DNA of 64,000 nt from Osedax frankpressi (taxonomy: Eukaryota > Annelida > Polychaeta > Sabellida > Siboglinidae). The notes under the pieces were generated by a model, which ran no database searches, had not been told where the DNA came from, and worked only from the letters and a program-made list of their open reading frames with translations. The stretch spans positions 31,745,855 through 31,809,854 of the forward strand of contig OZ038312.1 of NCBI GenBank assembly GCA_964035775.1, read 5' to 3'. This document shows positions 27,235 through 41,500 of the stretch, piece after piece; the stretch's first letter is position 1; each line of letters opens with the position of its first letter. The translations under genes were made by a program, and so were the position numbers.

Positions 27235-29128
27235 CTTCACTATATTATTGTTAAGTCTTCACTATATTATTGTTAAGTCTTCACTATATTATTGTTAAGT
27301 TTTCACTATATTATTGTTAAGTCTTCACTATATTATTGTTAAGTCTTCACTATATTATTGTTAATTCTTCACATATTATTGTTAAGTTTTCACTATATTA
27401 TTGTTAAGTCTTCACTATATTATTGTTAAGTTTTCACTATATTATTGTTAAGTTTTCATTCTATTATTGTTAAGTTTTCACTATATTATTGTTAAGTCTT
27501 CACTATATTATTGTTAAGTCTTCACTATATTATTGTTAAGTTTTCACTATATTATTGTTAAGTCTTCACTATATTATTGTTAAGTCTTCACTATATTATT
27601 GTTAGTCTTCACTATATTATTGTTAAGTCTTCACTATATTATTGTTAAGTTTTCATTCTATTATTGTTAAGTTTTCACTATATTATTGTTAAGTTTTCAC
27701 TATATTATTGTTGTCTTCACTATATTATTGTTAAGTCTTCACTATATTATTGTTAAGTCTTCATTCTATTATTGTTAAGTTTTCACTATATTATTGTTAA
27801 GTTTTCACTATATTATTGTTGTCTTCACTATATTATTGTTAAGTCTTCACTATATTATTGTTAAGTCTTCACTATATTATTGTTAAGTCTTCACTATATT
27901 ATTGTTAATTCTTCACTATATTATTGTTAAGTTTTCATTCTATTATTGTTAAGTTTTCACTATATTATTGTTAAGTTTTCACTATATTATTGTTGTCTTC
28001 ACTATATTATTGTTAAGTCTTCACTATATTATTGTTAAGTTTTCATTCTATTATTGTTAAGTTTTCACTATATTATTGTTAAGTTTTCACTATATTATTG
28101 TTGTCTTCACTATATTATTGTTAAGTCTTCACTATATTATTGTTAAGTCTTCACTATATTATTGTTAAGTTTTCACTATATTATTGTTAAGTCTTCACTA
28201 TATTATTGTTAAGTCTTCACTATATTATTGTTAATTCTTCACTATATTATTGTTAAGTTTTCACTATATTATTGTTAAGTCTTCACTATATTATTGTTAA
28301 GTTTTCACTATATTATTGTTAAGTTTTCATTCTATTATTGTTAAGTTTTCACTATATTATTGTTAAGTCTTCACTATATTATTGTTAAGTCTTCACTATA
28401 TTATTGTTAAGTTTTCACTATATTATTGTTAAGTCTTCACTATATTATTGTTAAGTCTTCACTATATTATTGTTGTCTTCACTATATTATTGTTAAGTCT
28501 TCACTATATTATTGTTAAGTTTTCATTCTATTATTGTTAAGTTTTCACTATATTATTGTTAAGTTTTCACTATATTATTGTTGTCTTCACTATATTATTG
28601 TTAAGTCTTCACTATATTATTGTTAAGTCTTCATTCTATTATTGTTAAGTTTTCACTATATTATTGTTAAGTTTTCACTATATTATTGTTGTCTTCACTA
28701 TATTATTGTTAAGTCTTCACTATATTATTGTTAAGTCTTCACTATATTATTGTTAAGTCTTCACTATATTATTGTTAATTCTTCACTATATTATTGTTAA
28801 GTTTTCATTCTATTATTGTTAAGTTTTCACTATATTATTGTTAAGTTTTCACTATATTATTGTTGTCTTCACTATATTATTGTTAAGTCTTCACTATATT
28901 ATTGTTAAGTTTTCATTCTATTATTGTTAAGTTTTCACTATATTATTGTTAAGTTTTCACTATATTATTGTTGTCTTCACTATATTATTGTTAAGTCTTC
29001 ACTATATTATTGTTAAGTCTTCACTATATTATTGTTAAGTTTTCACTATATTATTGTTAAGTCTTCACTATATTATTGTTAAGTCTTCACTATATTATTG
29101 TTAATTCTTCACTATATTATTGTTAAGT
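27235..29128 (+). repeat. Higher-order tandem repeat, 870-bp period, about 2.2 copies
   Basis: The TTAATTC marker falls at 27361, 28231 and 29101. Between them a chain of markers repeats at a constant offset of 870: TTCATTC at 27651/28521, 27761/28631, 27931/28801 and 28041/28911, with 20-bp units at matching places. The two exceptions are a 1-bp deletion after 27361 and a 21-bp TTAGTC unit at 27601 that faces a 20-bp unit in copy 2. The match starts near 27235 and ends near 29128, so this is a clean direct tandem duplication with a partial third copy. Confidence 0.85.
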
Positions 29129-30690
29129 CTTCACTATATTATTGTTAAGTTTTCACTATATTATTGTTAAGTCTTCACTATATTATTGTTAAGTCTTCAC
29201 TATATTATTGTTAATTCTTCACTATATTATTGTTAAGTTTTCACTATATTATTGTTAAGTTATCATTATATTATTGTTAAGTTTTTACGATATTATTGTT
29301 AAGTCTTCACTATATTATTGTTAAGTTTTCACTATATTATTGTTAAGTCTTCACTATATTATTGTTAAGTCTTCACTATATTATTGTTAATTCTTCACTA
29401 TATTATTGTTAAGTCTTCACTATATTATTGTTAAGTTTTCACTATATTATTGTTAAGTTTTCACTATATTATTGTTAAGTTATCACTATATTATTGTTAA
29501 GTTTTCACTATATTATTGTTAAGTCTTCACTATATTATTGTTAAGTCTTCACTATATTATTGTTAAGTCTTCACTATATTATTGTTAAGTCTTCACTATA
29601 TTATTGTTAAGTCTTCACTATATTATTGTTAAGTTTTCACTATATTATTGTTAAGTTATCACTATATTATTGTTAAGTTTTCACTATATTATTGTTAAGT
29701 CTTCACTATATTATTGTTAAGTCTTCACTATATTATTGTTAAGTTTTCACTATATTATTGTTAAGTTTTCACTATATTATTGTTAAGTTATCACTATATT
29801 ATTGTTAAGTTTTCACTATATTATTGTTAAGTCTTCACTATATTATTGTTAAGTCTTCACTATATTATTGTTAAGTCTTCACTATATTATTGTTAAGTCT
29901 TCACTATATTATTGTTAAGTTTTCACTATATTATTGTTAAGTCTTCACTATATTATTGTTAAGTCTTCACTATATTATTGTTAATTCTTCACATTATTGT
30001 TAAGTTTTCACTATATTATTGTTAAGTCTTCACTATATTATTGTTAAGTTTTCACTATATTATTGTTAAGTTTTCATTCTATTATTGTTAAGTTTTCACT
30101 ATATTATTGTTAATTCTTCACTATATTATTGTTAAGTCTTCACTATATTATTGTTAAGTTTTCTCTATATTATTGTTAAGTCTTCACTATATTATTGTTA
30201 AGTCTTCACTATATTATTGTTGTCTTCACTATATTATTGTTAAGTTTTCACTATATTATTGTTAAGTTTTCATTCTATTATTGTTAAGTTTTCACTATAT
30301 TATTGTTAAGTTTTCACTATATTATTGTTGTCTTCACTATATTATTGTTAAGTCTTCACTATATTATTGTTAAGTCTTCACTATATTATTGTTAAGTTTT
30401 CACTATATTATTGTTAAGTCTTCACTATATTATTGTTAAGTCTTCACTATATTATTGTTAATTCTTCACTATATTATTGTTAAGTCTTCACTATATTATT
30501 GTTAAGTTTTCACTATATTATTGTTAAGTCTTCACTATATTATTGTTAAGTCTTCACTATATTATTGTTAATTCTTCACTATATTATTGTTAAGTTTTCA
30601 CTATATTATTGTTAAGTTATCATTATATTATTGTTAAGTTTTTACGATATTATTGTTAAGTCTTCACTATATTATTGTTAAGTTTTCACT
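28890..30690 (+). repeat. Direct duplication, two 440-bp segments 1357 bp apart
   Basis: Segments of about 28890-29330 and 30247-30687 match at offset 1357. They share TTCATTC (28911 and 30268), TTAATTC (29101 and 30458), TTATCATTAT, and the rare TTTTTACGATAT unit (its CG at 29288 and 30645), which was seen nowhere else. The left copy overlaps the end of the 870-bp tandem block. Confidence 0.8.
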
Positions 30691-32012
30691 ATATTATTGT
30701 TAAGTTTTCACTCTATTATTGTTAGGTTTTCACTATATTATTGTTAGGTTTTCACTATATTATTGTTGAGTTTTCACTATATTATTGTTGTCTTCACTAT
30801 ATTATTGTTAAGTTATCATTATATTATTGTTAAGTTTTCACTATATTATTGTTAAGTCTTCACTATATTATTGTTAAGTTTTCACTATATTATTGTTAAT
30901 TCTTCACTATATTATTGTTAAGTTTTCACTATATTATTGTTAAGTTATCATTATATTATTGTTAAGTTTTTACTATATTATTGTTAAGTCTTCACTATAT
31001 TATTGTTAAGTCTTCACTATATTATTGTTAAGTCTTCACTATATTATTGTTAAGTCTTCACTATATTATTGTTGTCTTCACTATATTATTGTTAAGTCTT
31101 CACTATATTATTGTTAAGTCTTCACTATATTATTGTTAAGTTTTCACTATATTATTGTTAAGTCTTCACTATATTATTGTTAAGTTTTCACTATATTATT
31201 GTTAAGTCTTCACTATATTATTGTTAAGTCTTCACTATATTATTGTTAAGTCTTCACTATATTATTGTTAAGTCTTCACTATATTATTGTTAAGTCTTCA
31301 CTATATTATTGTTAAGTCTTCACTATATTATTGTTAAGTCTTCACTATATTATTGTTAAGTTTTCACTATATTATTGTTAAGTTTTCACTATATTATTGT
31401 TAAGTCTTCACTATATTATTGTTAAGTCTTCACTATATTATTGTTAATTCTTCACATTATTGTTAAGTTTTCACTATATTATTGTTAAGTCTTCACTATA
31501 TTATTGTTAAGTCTTCACTATATTATTGTTAATTCTTCACATTATTGTTAAGTTTTCACTATATTATTGTTAAGTTATCACTATATTATTGTTGTCTTCA
31601 CTATATTATTGTTAAGTTTTCACTATATTATTGTTAAGTCTTCACTATATTATTGTTGTCTTCACTATATTATTGTTAAGTTATCACTATATTATTGTTA
31701 AGTTTTCACTATATTATTGTTAATTCTTCACTATATTATTGTTAAGTCTTCACTATATTATTGTTAAGTTTTCTCTATATTATTGTTAAGTCTTCACTAT
31801 ATTATTGTTAAGTCTTCACTATATTATTGTTGTCTTCACTATATTATTGTTAAGTTTTCACTATATTATTGTTAAGTTTTCATTCTATTATTGTTAAGTT
31901 TTCACTATATTATTGTTAAGTTTTCACTATATTATTGTTGTCTTCACTATATTATTGTTAAGTCTTCACTATATTATTGTTAAGTCTTCACTATATTATT
32001 GTTAAGTTTTCA
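30085..32012 (+). repeat. Direct duplication 1610 bp apart, running into the gap
   Basis: Sequence from about 30085 to 30402 recurs at 31695-32012 with offset 1610. Markers are TTAATTC (30111 and 31721), TTCTCTATAT (30161 and 31771), TTCATTC and two 20-bp units. The second copy matches up to the last base before the N run, so the gap cuts a duplicated segment. Confidence 0.85.
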
Positions 32013-32212
32013 NNNNNNNNNNNNNNNNNNNNNNNNNNNNNNNNNNNNNNNNNNNNNNNNNNNNNNNNNNNNNNNNNNNNNNNNNNNNNNNNNNNNNNNN
32101 NNNNNNNNNNNNNNNNNNNNNNNNNNNNNNNNNNNNNNNNNNNNNNNNNNNNNNNNNNNNNNNNNNNNNNNNNNNNNNNNNNNNNNNNNNNNNNNNNNNN
32201 NNNNNNNNNNNN
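32013..32212. other. Assembly gap, 200 N
   Basis: Exactly 200 N, flanked on both sides by the same satellite in the same orientation. The round number suggests a placeholder for a gap of unknown size rather than a measured length. The left flank ends in ...TTAAGTTTTCA and the right flank begins TAAGTTTTCAC. With 22-bp units the missing length should therefore be 12 plus a multiple of 22, which 200 is not. It can be reached only by assuming several 20-bp units. Confidence 0.99.
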
Positions 32213-34449
32213 TAAGTTTTCACTATATTATTGTTAGGTTTTCACTATATTATTGTTAGGTTTTCACTATATTATTGTTGAGTTTTCACTATATTATTGT
32301 TAAGTTATCATTATATTATTGTTAAGTTTTCACTATATTATTGTTAAGTCTTCACTATATTATTGTTAAGTTTTCACTATATTATTGTTAAGTTTTCACT
32401 ATATTATTGTTAAGTTTTCACTATATTATTGTTAAGTCTTCACTATATTATTGTTAAGTCTTCACTATATTATTGTTAAGTCTTCACTATATTATTGTTA
32501 AGTCTTCACTATATTATTGTTAAGTTTTCACTATATTATTGTTAAGTCTTCACTATATTATTGTTAAGTTTTCACTATATTATTGTTAAGTCTTCACTAT
32601 ATTATTGTTAAGTCTTCACTATATTATTGTTAAGTCTTCACTATATTATTGTTAAGTTTTCACTATATTATTGTTAAGTCTTCACTATATTATTGTTAAG
32701 TCTTCACTATATTATTGTTAAGTCTTCACTATATTATTGTTAAGTTTTCACTATATTATTGTTAAGTTTTCACTATATTATTGTTAAGTTTTCACTATAT
32801 TATTGTTAAGTCTTCACTATATTATTGTTAAGTTTTCACTATATTATTGTTAAGTTATCACTATATTATTGTTAAGTCTTCACTATATTATTGTTAAGTT
32901 TTCACTATAATATTGTTAAGTTTTCACTATATTATTGTTAAGTCTTCACTATATTATTGTTAAGTTTTCACTATATTATTGTTAAGTTTTCACTATATTA
33001 TTGTTAAGTTTTCACTATATTATTGTTAAGTCTTCACTATATTATTGTTAAGTCTTCACTATATTATTGTTGTCTTCACTATATTATTGTTAAGTCTTCA
33101 CTATATTATTGTTAAGTTTTCACTATATTATTGTTAAGTCTTCACTATATTATTGTTAAGTTTTCACTATATTATTGTTAAGTTATCACTATATTATTGT
33201 TAAGTCTTCACTATATTATTGTTAAGTTTTCACTATAATATTGTTAAGTTTTCACTATATTATTGTTAAGTCTTCACTATATTATTGTTAAGTTTTCACT
33301 ATATTATTGTTAAGTTCTTCACTATATTATTGTTAAGTTTTCACTATATTATTGTTAAGTCTTCACTATATTATTGTTAAGTCTTCACTATATTATTGTT
33401 GTCTTCACTATATTATTGTTAAGTCTTCACTATATTATTGTTAAGTTTTCACTATATTATTGTTAAGTTTTCACTATATTATTGTTTAGTTTTCACTATA
33501 TTATTGTTGTCTTCACTATATTATTGTTAAGTTTTCACTATATTATTGTTAAGTCTTCACTATATTATTGTTAAGTTTTCACTATATTATTGTTAAGTTT
33601 TCACTATATTATTGTTAAGTTTCACTATATTATTGTTAAGTCTTCACTATATTATTGTTAATTCTTCACTATATTATTGTTAAGTCTTCACTATATTATT
33701 GTTAAGTTTTCACTATATTATTGTTAAGTCTTCACTATATTATTGTTAAGTCTTCACTATATTATTGTTAAGTCTTCACTATATTATTGTTAAGTTTTCA
33801 CTATATTATTGTTAAGTCTTCACTATATTATTGTTAAGTCTTCACTATATTATTGTTAAGTTTTCACTATATTATTGTTAAGTTTTCACTATATTATTGT
33901 TAAGTTTTCACTATATTATTGTTAAGTCTTCACTATATTATTGTTAAGTCTTCACTATATTATTGTTAAGTTTTCACTATAATATTGTTAAGTTTTCACT
34001 ATATTATTGTTAAGTCTTCACTATATTATTGTTAAGTTTTCACTATATTATTGTTAAGTTTTCACTATATTATTGTTAAGTTTTCACTATATTATTGTTA
34101 AGTTTTCACTATATTATTGTTAAGTTTTCACTATATTATTGTTAAGTTTTCACTATATTATTGTTAAGTTTTCACTATATTATTGTTAAGTTTTCACTAT
34201 ATTATTGTTAAGTTTTCACTATATTATTGTTAAGTTTTCACTATATTATTGTTAAGTCTTCACTATATTATTGTTAAGTCTTCACTATATTATTGTTAAG
34301 TTTTCACTATATTATTGTTAAGTTTTCACTATATTATTGTTTAGTTTTCACTATATTATTGTTGTCTTCACTATATTATTGTTAAGTTTTCACTATATTA
34401 TTGTTAAGTCTTCACTATATTATTGTTAAGTTTTCACTATATTATTGTT

Positions 34450-36799
34450 AAGTCTTCACTATATTATTGTTAAGTCTTCACTATATTATTGTTAAGTTTT
34501 CACTATATTATTGTTAAGTTTTCACTATATTATTGTTAAGTCTTCACTATATTATTGTTAAGTCTTCACTATATTATTGTTAAGTTTTCACTATAATATT
34601 GTTAAGTTTTCACTATATTATTGTTAAGTCTTCACTATATTATTGTTAAGTTTTCACTATATTATTGTTAAGTTTTCACTATATTATTGTTAAGTCTTCA
34701 CTATATTATTGTTAAGTTTTCACTATATTATTGTTAAGTTTTCACTATATTATTGTTGTCTTAACTATATTATTGCTAAGTTTTCACTATATTATTGTTA
34801 AGTTTTCATTCTATTATTGTTAAGTTTTCACTATATTATTGTTAAGTCTTCACTATATTATTGTTAAGTTTTCACTATAATATTGTTAAGTTTTCACTAT
34901 ATTATTGTTAAGTCTTCACTATATTATTGTTAAGTTTTCACTATATTATTGTTAAGTTTTCACTATATTATTGTTAAGTCTTCACTATATTATTGTTAAG
35001 TTTTCACTATATTATTGTTAAGTCTTCACTATATTATTGTTAAGTTTTCACAATATTATTGTTAAGTCTTCACTATATTATTGTTAAGTTTTCACTATAT
35101 TATTGTTAAGTTTTCACTATATTATTGTTAAGTCTTCACTATATTATTGTTAAGTTTTCACTATATTATTGTTAAGTCTTCACTATATTATTGTTAAGTT
35201 TTCACAATATTATTGTTAAGTCTTCACTATATTATTGTTAAGTCTTTACTATATTATTGTTAATTCTTCACTATATTATTGTTAAGTCTTCACTATATTA
35301 TTGTTAAGTCTTCACTATATTATTGTTAAGTCTTCACTATATTATTGTTAAGTTTTCACTATATTATTGTTAAGTCTTCACTATATTATTGTTAAGTCTT
35401 CACTATATTATTGTTAAGTCTTCACTATATTATTGTTAAGTCTTCACTATATTATTGTTAAGTTTTCACTATATTATTGTTAAGTCTTCACTATATTATT
35501 GTTAAGTTTTCACTATATTATTGTTAAGTCTTCACTATATTATTGTTAAGTTTTCACTATATTATTGTTAAGTCTTCACTATATTATTGTTATCTTCACT
35601 ATATTATTGTTAAGTTTTCACTATATTATTGTTAAGTCTTCACTATATTATTGTTAAGTTTTCACTATATTATTGTTAAGTCTTCACTATATTATTGTTA
35701 AGTTTTCACAATATTATTGTTAAGTCTTCACTATATTATTGTTAAGTTTTCACTATATTATTGTTAAGTCTTCACTATATTATTGTTAAGTTTTCACTAT
35801 ATTATTGTTAAGTCTTCACTATATTATTGTTAAGTTTTCACTATATTATTGTTAAGTTTTCACTATATTATTGTTAAGTTTTCACTATATTATTGTTAAG
35901 TCTTCACTATATTATTGTTGTCTTCACTATATTATTGTTAAGTTTTCACTATATTATTGTTAAGTCTTCACTATATTATTGTTAAGTTTTCACTATATTA
36001 TTGTTAAGTCTTCACTATATTATTGTTAAGTTTTCACAATATTATTGTTAAGTCTTCACTATATTATTGTTAAGTCTTTACTATATTATTGTTAATTCTT
36101 CACTATATTATTGTTAAGTCTTCACTATATTATTGTTAAGTTTTCACTATATTATTGTTAAGTCTTCACTATATTATTGTTAAGTCTTCACTATATTATT
36201 GTTAAGTCTTCACTATATTATTGTTAAGTTTTCACTATATTATTGTTAAGTCTTCACTATATTATTGTTAAGTCTTCACTATATTATTGTTAAGTTTTCA
36301 CTATATTATTGTTAAGTTTTCACTATATTATTGTTAAGTTTTCACTATATTATTGTTAAGTCTTCACTATATTATTGTTAAGTCTTCACTATATTATTGT
36401 TAAGTTTTCACTATAATATTGTTAAGTTTTCACTATATTATTGTTAAGTCTTCACTATATTATTGTTAAGTTTTCACTATATTATTGTTAAGTTTTCACT
36501 ATATTATTGTTAAGTCTTCACTATATTATTGTTAAGTTTTCACTATATTATTGTTAAGTTTTCACTATATTATTGTTGTCTTAACTATATTATTGCTAAG
36601 TTTTCACTATATTATTGTTAAGTTTTCATTCTATTATTGTTAAGTTTTCACTATATTATTGTTAAGTCTTCACTATATTATTGTTAAGTTTTCACTATAA
36701 TATTGTTAAGTTTTCACTATATTATTGTTAAGTCTTCACTATATTATTGTTAAGTTTTCACTATATTATTGTTAAGTTTTCACTATATTATTGTTAAGT
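34450..36799 (+). repeat. Direct duplication, two 530-bp segments 1820 bp apart
   Basis: Segments of about 34450-34979 and 36270-36799 match at offset 1820: CTATAATATT (34591 and 36411), the 20-bp unit with TTAACTA followed by TTGCTAAG (34773 and 36593), TTCATTC, and a second CTATAATA unit. One C/T difference was seen near the left end. Between them, TTCACAATAT and TCTTTACTAT units at 35201/35241 recur at 36033/36073, a nested repeat with offset 832. Confidence 0.8.
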
Positions 36800-37644
36800 T
36801 TTCACTATATTATTGTTAAGTCTTCACTATATTATTGTTAAGTCTTCACTATATTATTGTTGTCTTCACTATATTATTGTTAAGTCTTCACTATATTATT
36901 GTTAAGTTTTCACTATATTATTGTTAAGTTTTCACTATATTATTGTTTAGTTTTCACTATATTATTGTTGTCTTCACTATATTATTGTTAAGTTTTCACT
37001 ATATTATTGTTAAGTCTTCACTATATTATTGTTAATTCTTCACATTATTGTTAAGTCTTCACTATATTATTGTTAAGTTTTCACTATATTATTGTTGTCT
37101 TCACTATATTATTGTTAAGTCTTCACTATATTATTGTTAAGTTTTCACTATATTATTGTTAAGTTTTCACTATATTATTGTTAAGTTTTCACTATATTAT
37201 TGTTAAGTCTTCACTATATTATTGTTAAGTCTTCACTATATTATTGTTAAGTCTTCACTATATTATTGTTAAGTTTTCACTATATTATTGTTGTCTTCAC
37301 TATATTATTGTTAAGTCTTCACTATATTATTGTTAATTCTTCACTATATTATTGTTAAGTCTTCACTATATTATTGTTAAGTTTTCACTATATTATTGTT
37401 AAGTCTTCACTATATTATTGTTAAGTCTTCACTATATTATTGTTAAGTCTTCACTATATTATTGTTAAGTTTTCACTATATTATTGTTAAGTCTTCACTA
37501 TATTATTGTTAAGTCTTCACTATATTATTGTTAAGTTTTCACTATATTATTGTTAAGTCTTCACTATATTATTGTTAAGTCTTCACTATATTATTGTTAA
37601 GTTTTCACTATATTATTGTTAAGTTTTCACTATATTATTGTTAA

Positions 37645-38436
37645 GTTTTCATTCTATTATTGTTAAGTTTTCACTATATTATTGTTAAGTTTTCACTATA
37701 TTATTGTTAAGTTATCACTATATTATTGTTAAGTTTTCACTATATTATTGTTAAGTTTTCACTATATTATTATTAAGTTTTCTCTATATTATTGTTAAGT
37801 CTTCACTATATTATTGTTAAGTCTTCACTATATTATTGTTAAGTTTTCACTATATTATTGTTAAGTTTTCATTCTATTATTGTTAAGTTTTCACTATATT
37901 ATTGTTAAGTTTTCACTATATTATTGTTAAGTTTTCACTATATTATTGTTAAGTTTTCATTCTATTATTGTTAAGTTTTCACTATATTATTGTTAAGTCT
38001 TCACTATATTATTGTTAAGTTTTCACTATATTATTGTTAAGTTTTCATTCTATTATTGTTAAGTTTTCACTATATTATTGTTAAGTTTTCACTATATTAT
38101 TGTTAAGTTATCACTATATTATTGTTAAGTTTTCACTATATTATTGTTAAGTTTTCACTATATTATTATTAAGTTTTCTCTATATTATTGTTAAGTCTTC
38201 ACTATATTATTGTTAAGTCTTCACTATATTATTGTTAAGTTTTCACTATATTATTGTTAAGTTTTCACTATATTATTGTTAAGTTTTCATTCTATTATTG
38301 TTAAGTTTTCACTATATTATTGTTAAGTTTTCACTATATTATTGTTGTCTTCACTATATTATTGTTAAGTCTTCACTATATTATTGTTGTCTTCACTATA
38401 TTATTGTTAAGTTTTCACTATATTATTGTTAAGTTT
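37645..38436 (+). repeat. Tandem duplication, 396-bp period
   Basis: The TTCATTC unit at 37645, the TTATCAC unit and the TATTATTATTAAG unit (37765) recur at 38041 onward and 38161, an offset of 396 or eighteen 22-bp units. Later markers are shifted by one further unit (418). The same marker order returns near 45050-45180, just before the next higher-order repeat junction, so this block belongs to the 38-52 kb family. Confidence 0.75.
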
Positions 38437-38504
38437 TCATTCTATTATTGTTAAGTTTTCACTATATTATTGTTAAGTTTTCACTATATTATTGTTGTCT
38501 TCAC

Positions 38505-41500
38505 TATATTATTGTTAAGTCTTCACTATATTATTGTTAAGTCTTCACTATATTATTGTTAAGTCTTCACTATATTATTGTTGTCTTCACTATATTATTA
38601 AGTCTTCACTATATTATTGTTAAGTTTTCACTATATTATTGTTAAGTTTTTACTATATTATTGTTAAGTCTTCACTATATTATTGTTAAGTTTTCACTAT
38701 ATTATTGTTAAGTTTTCACTATATTATTGTTAAGTTTTCACTATGTTATTGTTAAGTTTTCACTATATTATTGTTAAGTTTTCACTATATTATTGTTAAG
38801 TCTTCACTACATTATTGTTAAGTCTTCACTATATTATTGTTAAGTTTTCACTATATTATTGTTAAGTTTTCACTATATTATTGTTAAGTTTTCACTATAT
38901 TATTGTTAAGTTTTCACTATATTATTGTTAAATTTTCATTCTATTATTGTTAAGTTTTCACTATATTATTGTTAAGTTTTCACTATATTATTGTTAAGTT
39001 TTCACTATATTATTGTTTAGTTTTCACTATATTATTGTTAAGTCTTCACTATATTATTGTTGTCTTCACTATATTATTGTTAAGTTTTCACTATATTATT
39101 GTTAAGTTTTCACTATATTATTGTTAAGTCTTCACTATATTATTGTTAATTCTTCACTATATTATTGTTAAGTCTTCACTATATTATTGTTAATTCTTCA
39201 CTATATTATTGTTAAGTCTTCACTATATTATTGTTAAGTTTTCACTATATTATTGTTAAGTCTTCACTATATTATTGTTAAGTCTTCACTATATTATTGT
39301 TAATTCTTCACTATATTATTGTTAAGTCTTCACTATATTATTGTTAAGTTTTCACTATATTATTGTTAAGTCTTCACTATATTATTGTTAAGTCTTCACT
39401 ATATTATTGTTAAGTCTTCACTATATTATTGTTAAGTTTTCACTATATTATTGTTAAGTTTTCACTATATTATTGTTAAGTCTTCACTATATTATTGTTA
39501 AGTCTTCACTATATTATTGTTAAGTCTTCACTATATTATTGTTAAGTCTTCACTATATTATTGTTAAGTCTTCACTATATTATTGTTAAGTCTTCACTAT
39601 ATTATTGTTAAGTCTTCACTATATTATTGTTAAGTTTTCACTATATTATTGTTAAGTCTTCACTATATTATTGTTAAGTTTTCAATATATTATTGTTAAG
39701 TTTTCACTATATTATTGTTGTCTTCACTATATTATTGTTAAGTTTTCACTATATTATTGTTAAGTCTTCACTATATTATTGTTAAGTCTTCACTATATTA
39801 TTGTTAAGTCTTCACTATATTATTGTTAAGTTTTCACTATATTATTGTTGTCTTCACTATATTATTGTTAAGTTTTCACTATATTATTGTTGTCTTCACT
39901 ATATTATTGTTAAGTTTTCACTATATTATTGTTAAGTCTTCACTATATTATTGTTAAGTTTTCACTATATTATTGTTAAGTTTTCACTATATTATTGTTG
40001 TCTTCACTATATTATTGTTAAGTCTTCACTATATTATTGTTAAGTCTTCACTATATTATTGTTAAGTTTTCACTATAATATTGTTAAGTTTTCACTATAT
40101 TATTGTTAAGTCTTCACTATATTATTGTTAAGTTTTCACTATATTATTGTTGTCTTCACTATATTATTGTTAAGTCTTCACTATATTATTGTTGTCTTCA
40201 CTATATTATTGTTAAGTTTTCACTATATTATTGTTAAGTTTTCATTCTATTATTGTTAAGTTTTCACTATATTATTGTTAAGTTTTCACTATATTATTGT
40301 TAAGTTTTCACTATAATATTGTTAAGTTTTCACTATATTATTGTTAAGTCTTCACTATATTATTGTTAAGTTTTCACTATATTATTGTTAAGTCTTCACT
40401 ATATTATTGTTAAGTCTTCACTATATTATTGTTAAGTCTTCACTATATTATTGTTAAGTCTTCACTATATTATTGTTAAGTCTTCACTATATTATTGTTA
40501 AGTCTTCACTATATTATTGTTAAGTTTTCACTATATTATTGTTGTCTTCACTATATTATTGTTAAGTCTTCACTATATTATTGTTAAGTCTTCACTATAT
40601 TATTGTTAAGTCTTCACTATATTATTGTTAAGTCTTCACTATATTATTGTTAAGTCTTCACTATATTATTGTTAAGTCTTCACTATATTATTGTTAAGTT
40701 TTCACTATATTATTGTTAAGTTTTCACTATATTATTGTTAAGTTTTCACTATATTATTGTTAAGTTTTCACTATATTATTGTTAAGTTTTCACTATATTA
40801 TTGTTAAGTTTTCACTATATTATTGTTGTCTTCACTATATTATTGTTAAGTCTTCACTATATTATTGTTGTCTTCACTATATTATTGTTAAGTCTTCACT
40901 ATATTATTGTTGTCTTCACTATATTATTGTTAAGTTTTCACTATATTATTGTTGTCTTCACTATATTATTGTTAAGTCTTCACTATATTATTGTTAAGTC
41001 TTCACTATATTATTGTTAAGTCTTCACTATATTATTGTTGTCTTCACTATATTATTAAGTCTTCACTATATTATTGTTAAGTTTTCACTATATTATTGTT
41101 AAGTTTTCACTATATTATTGTTAAGTTTTCACTATGTTATTGTTAAGTCTTCACTATATTATTGTTAAGTTTTCACTATATTATTGTTAAGTTTTCACTA
41201 TATTATTGTTAAGTTTTCACTATATTATTGTTAAGTTTTCACTATGTTATTGTTAAGTCTTCACTATATTATTGTTAAGTCTTCACTATATTATTGTTAA
41301 GTTTTCACTATATTATTGTTAAGTCTTCACTATATTATTGTTAAGTCTTCACTATATTATTGTTAAGTCTTCACTATATTATTGTTAAGTTTTCACTATA
41401 TTATTGTTAAGTTTTCACTATATTATTGTTAAGTTTTCACTATGTTATTGTTAAGTCTTCACTATATTATTGTTAAGTTTTCACTATATTATTGTTAAGT

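Larger units (their letters stand above)
1..32012 (+). repeat. 22-bp satellite array, left arm up to the assembly gap
   Basis: Continuous head-to-tail copies of a 22-bp unit, TTCACTATATTATTG followed by TTAAGTT or TTAAGTC, with no foreign sequence. In the T-ended form one unit holds 12 T, 6 A, 2 C and 2 G, so the + strand is strongly T-rich. The final base is a frequent C/T dimorphism. A 20-bp form (TTGTTGTC instead of TTGTTAAGTC) is common in 0-4.2 kb and 9-13 kb and sparse at about 13-24 kb. Rarer forms are TTCATTCTATT, TTATCAC, TTAACTA, TTAATTC, CTATGTT, CTATAATATT, TTAGGTT and TTGAGTT. All copies point the same way and none is inverted. Expansion by unequal exchange or replication slippage is the usual origin of such arrays. 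No gene, promoter or mobile element is visible. The satellite family is not recognised. Confidence 0.99.

Noticed and set aside
31977-32259. Open frames spanning the N run on both strands
   Set aside because: They are open only because N has no stop codons. The called residues on each side are satellite.
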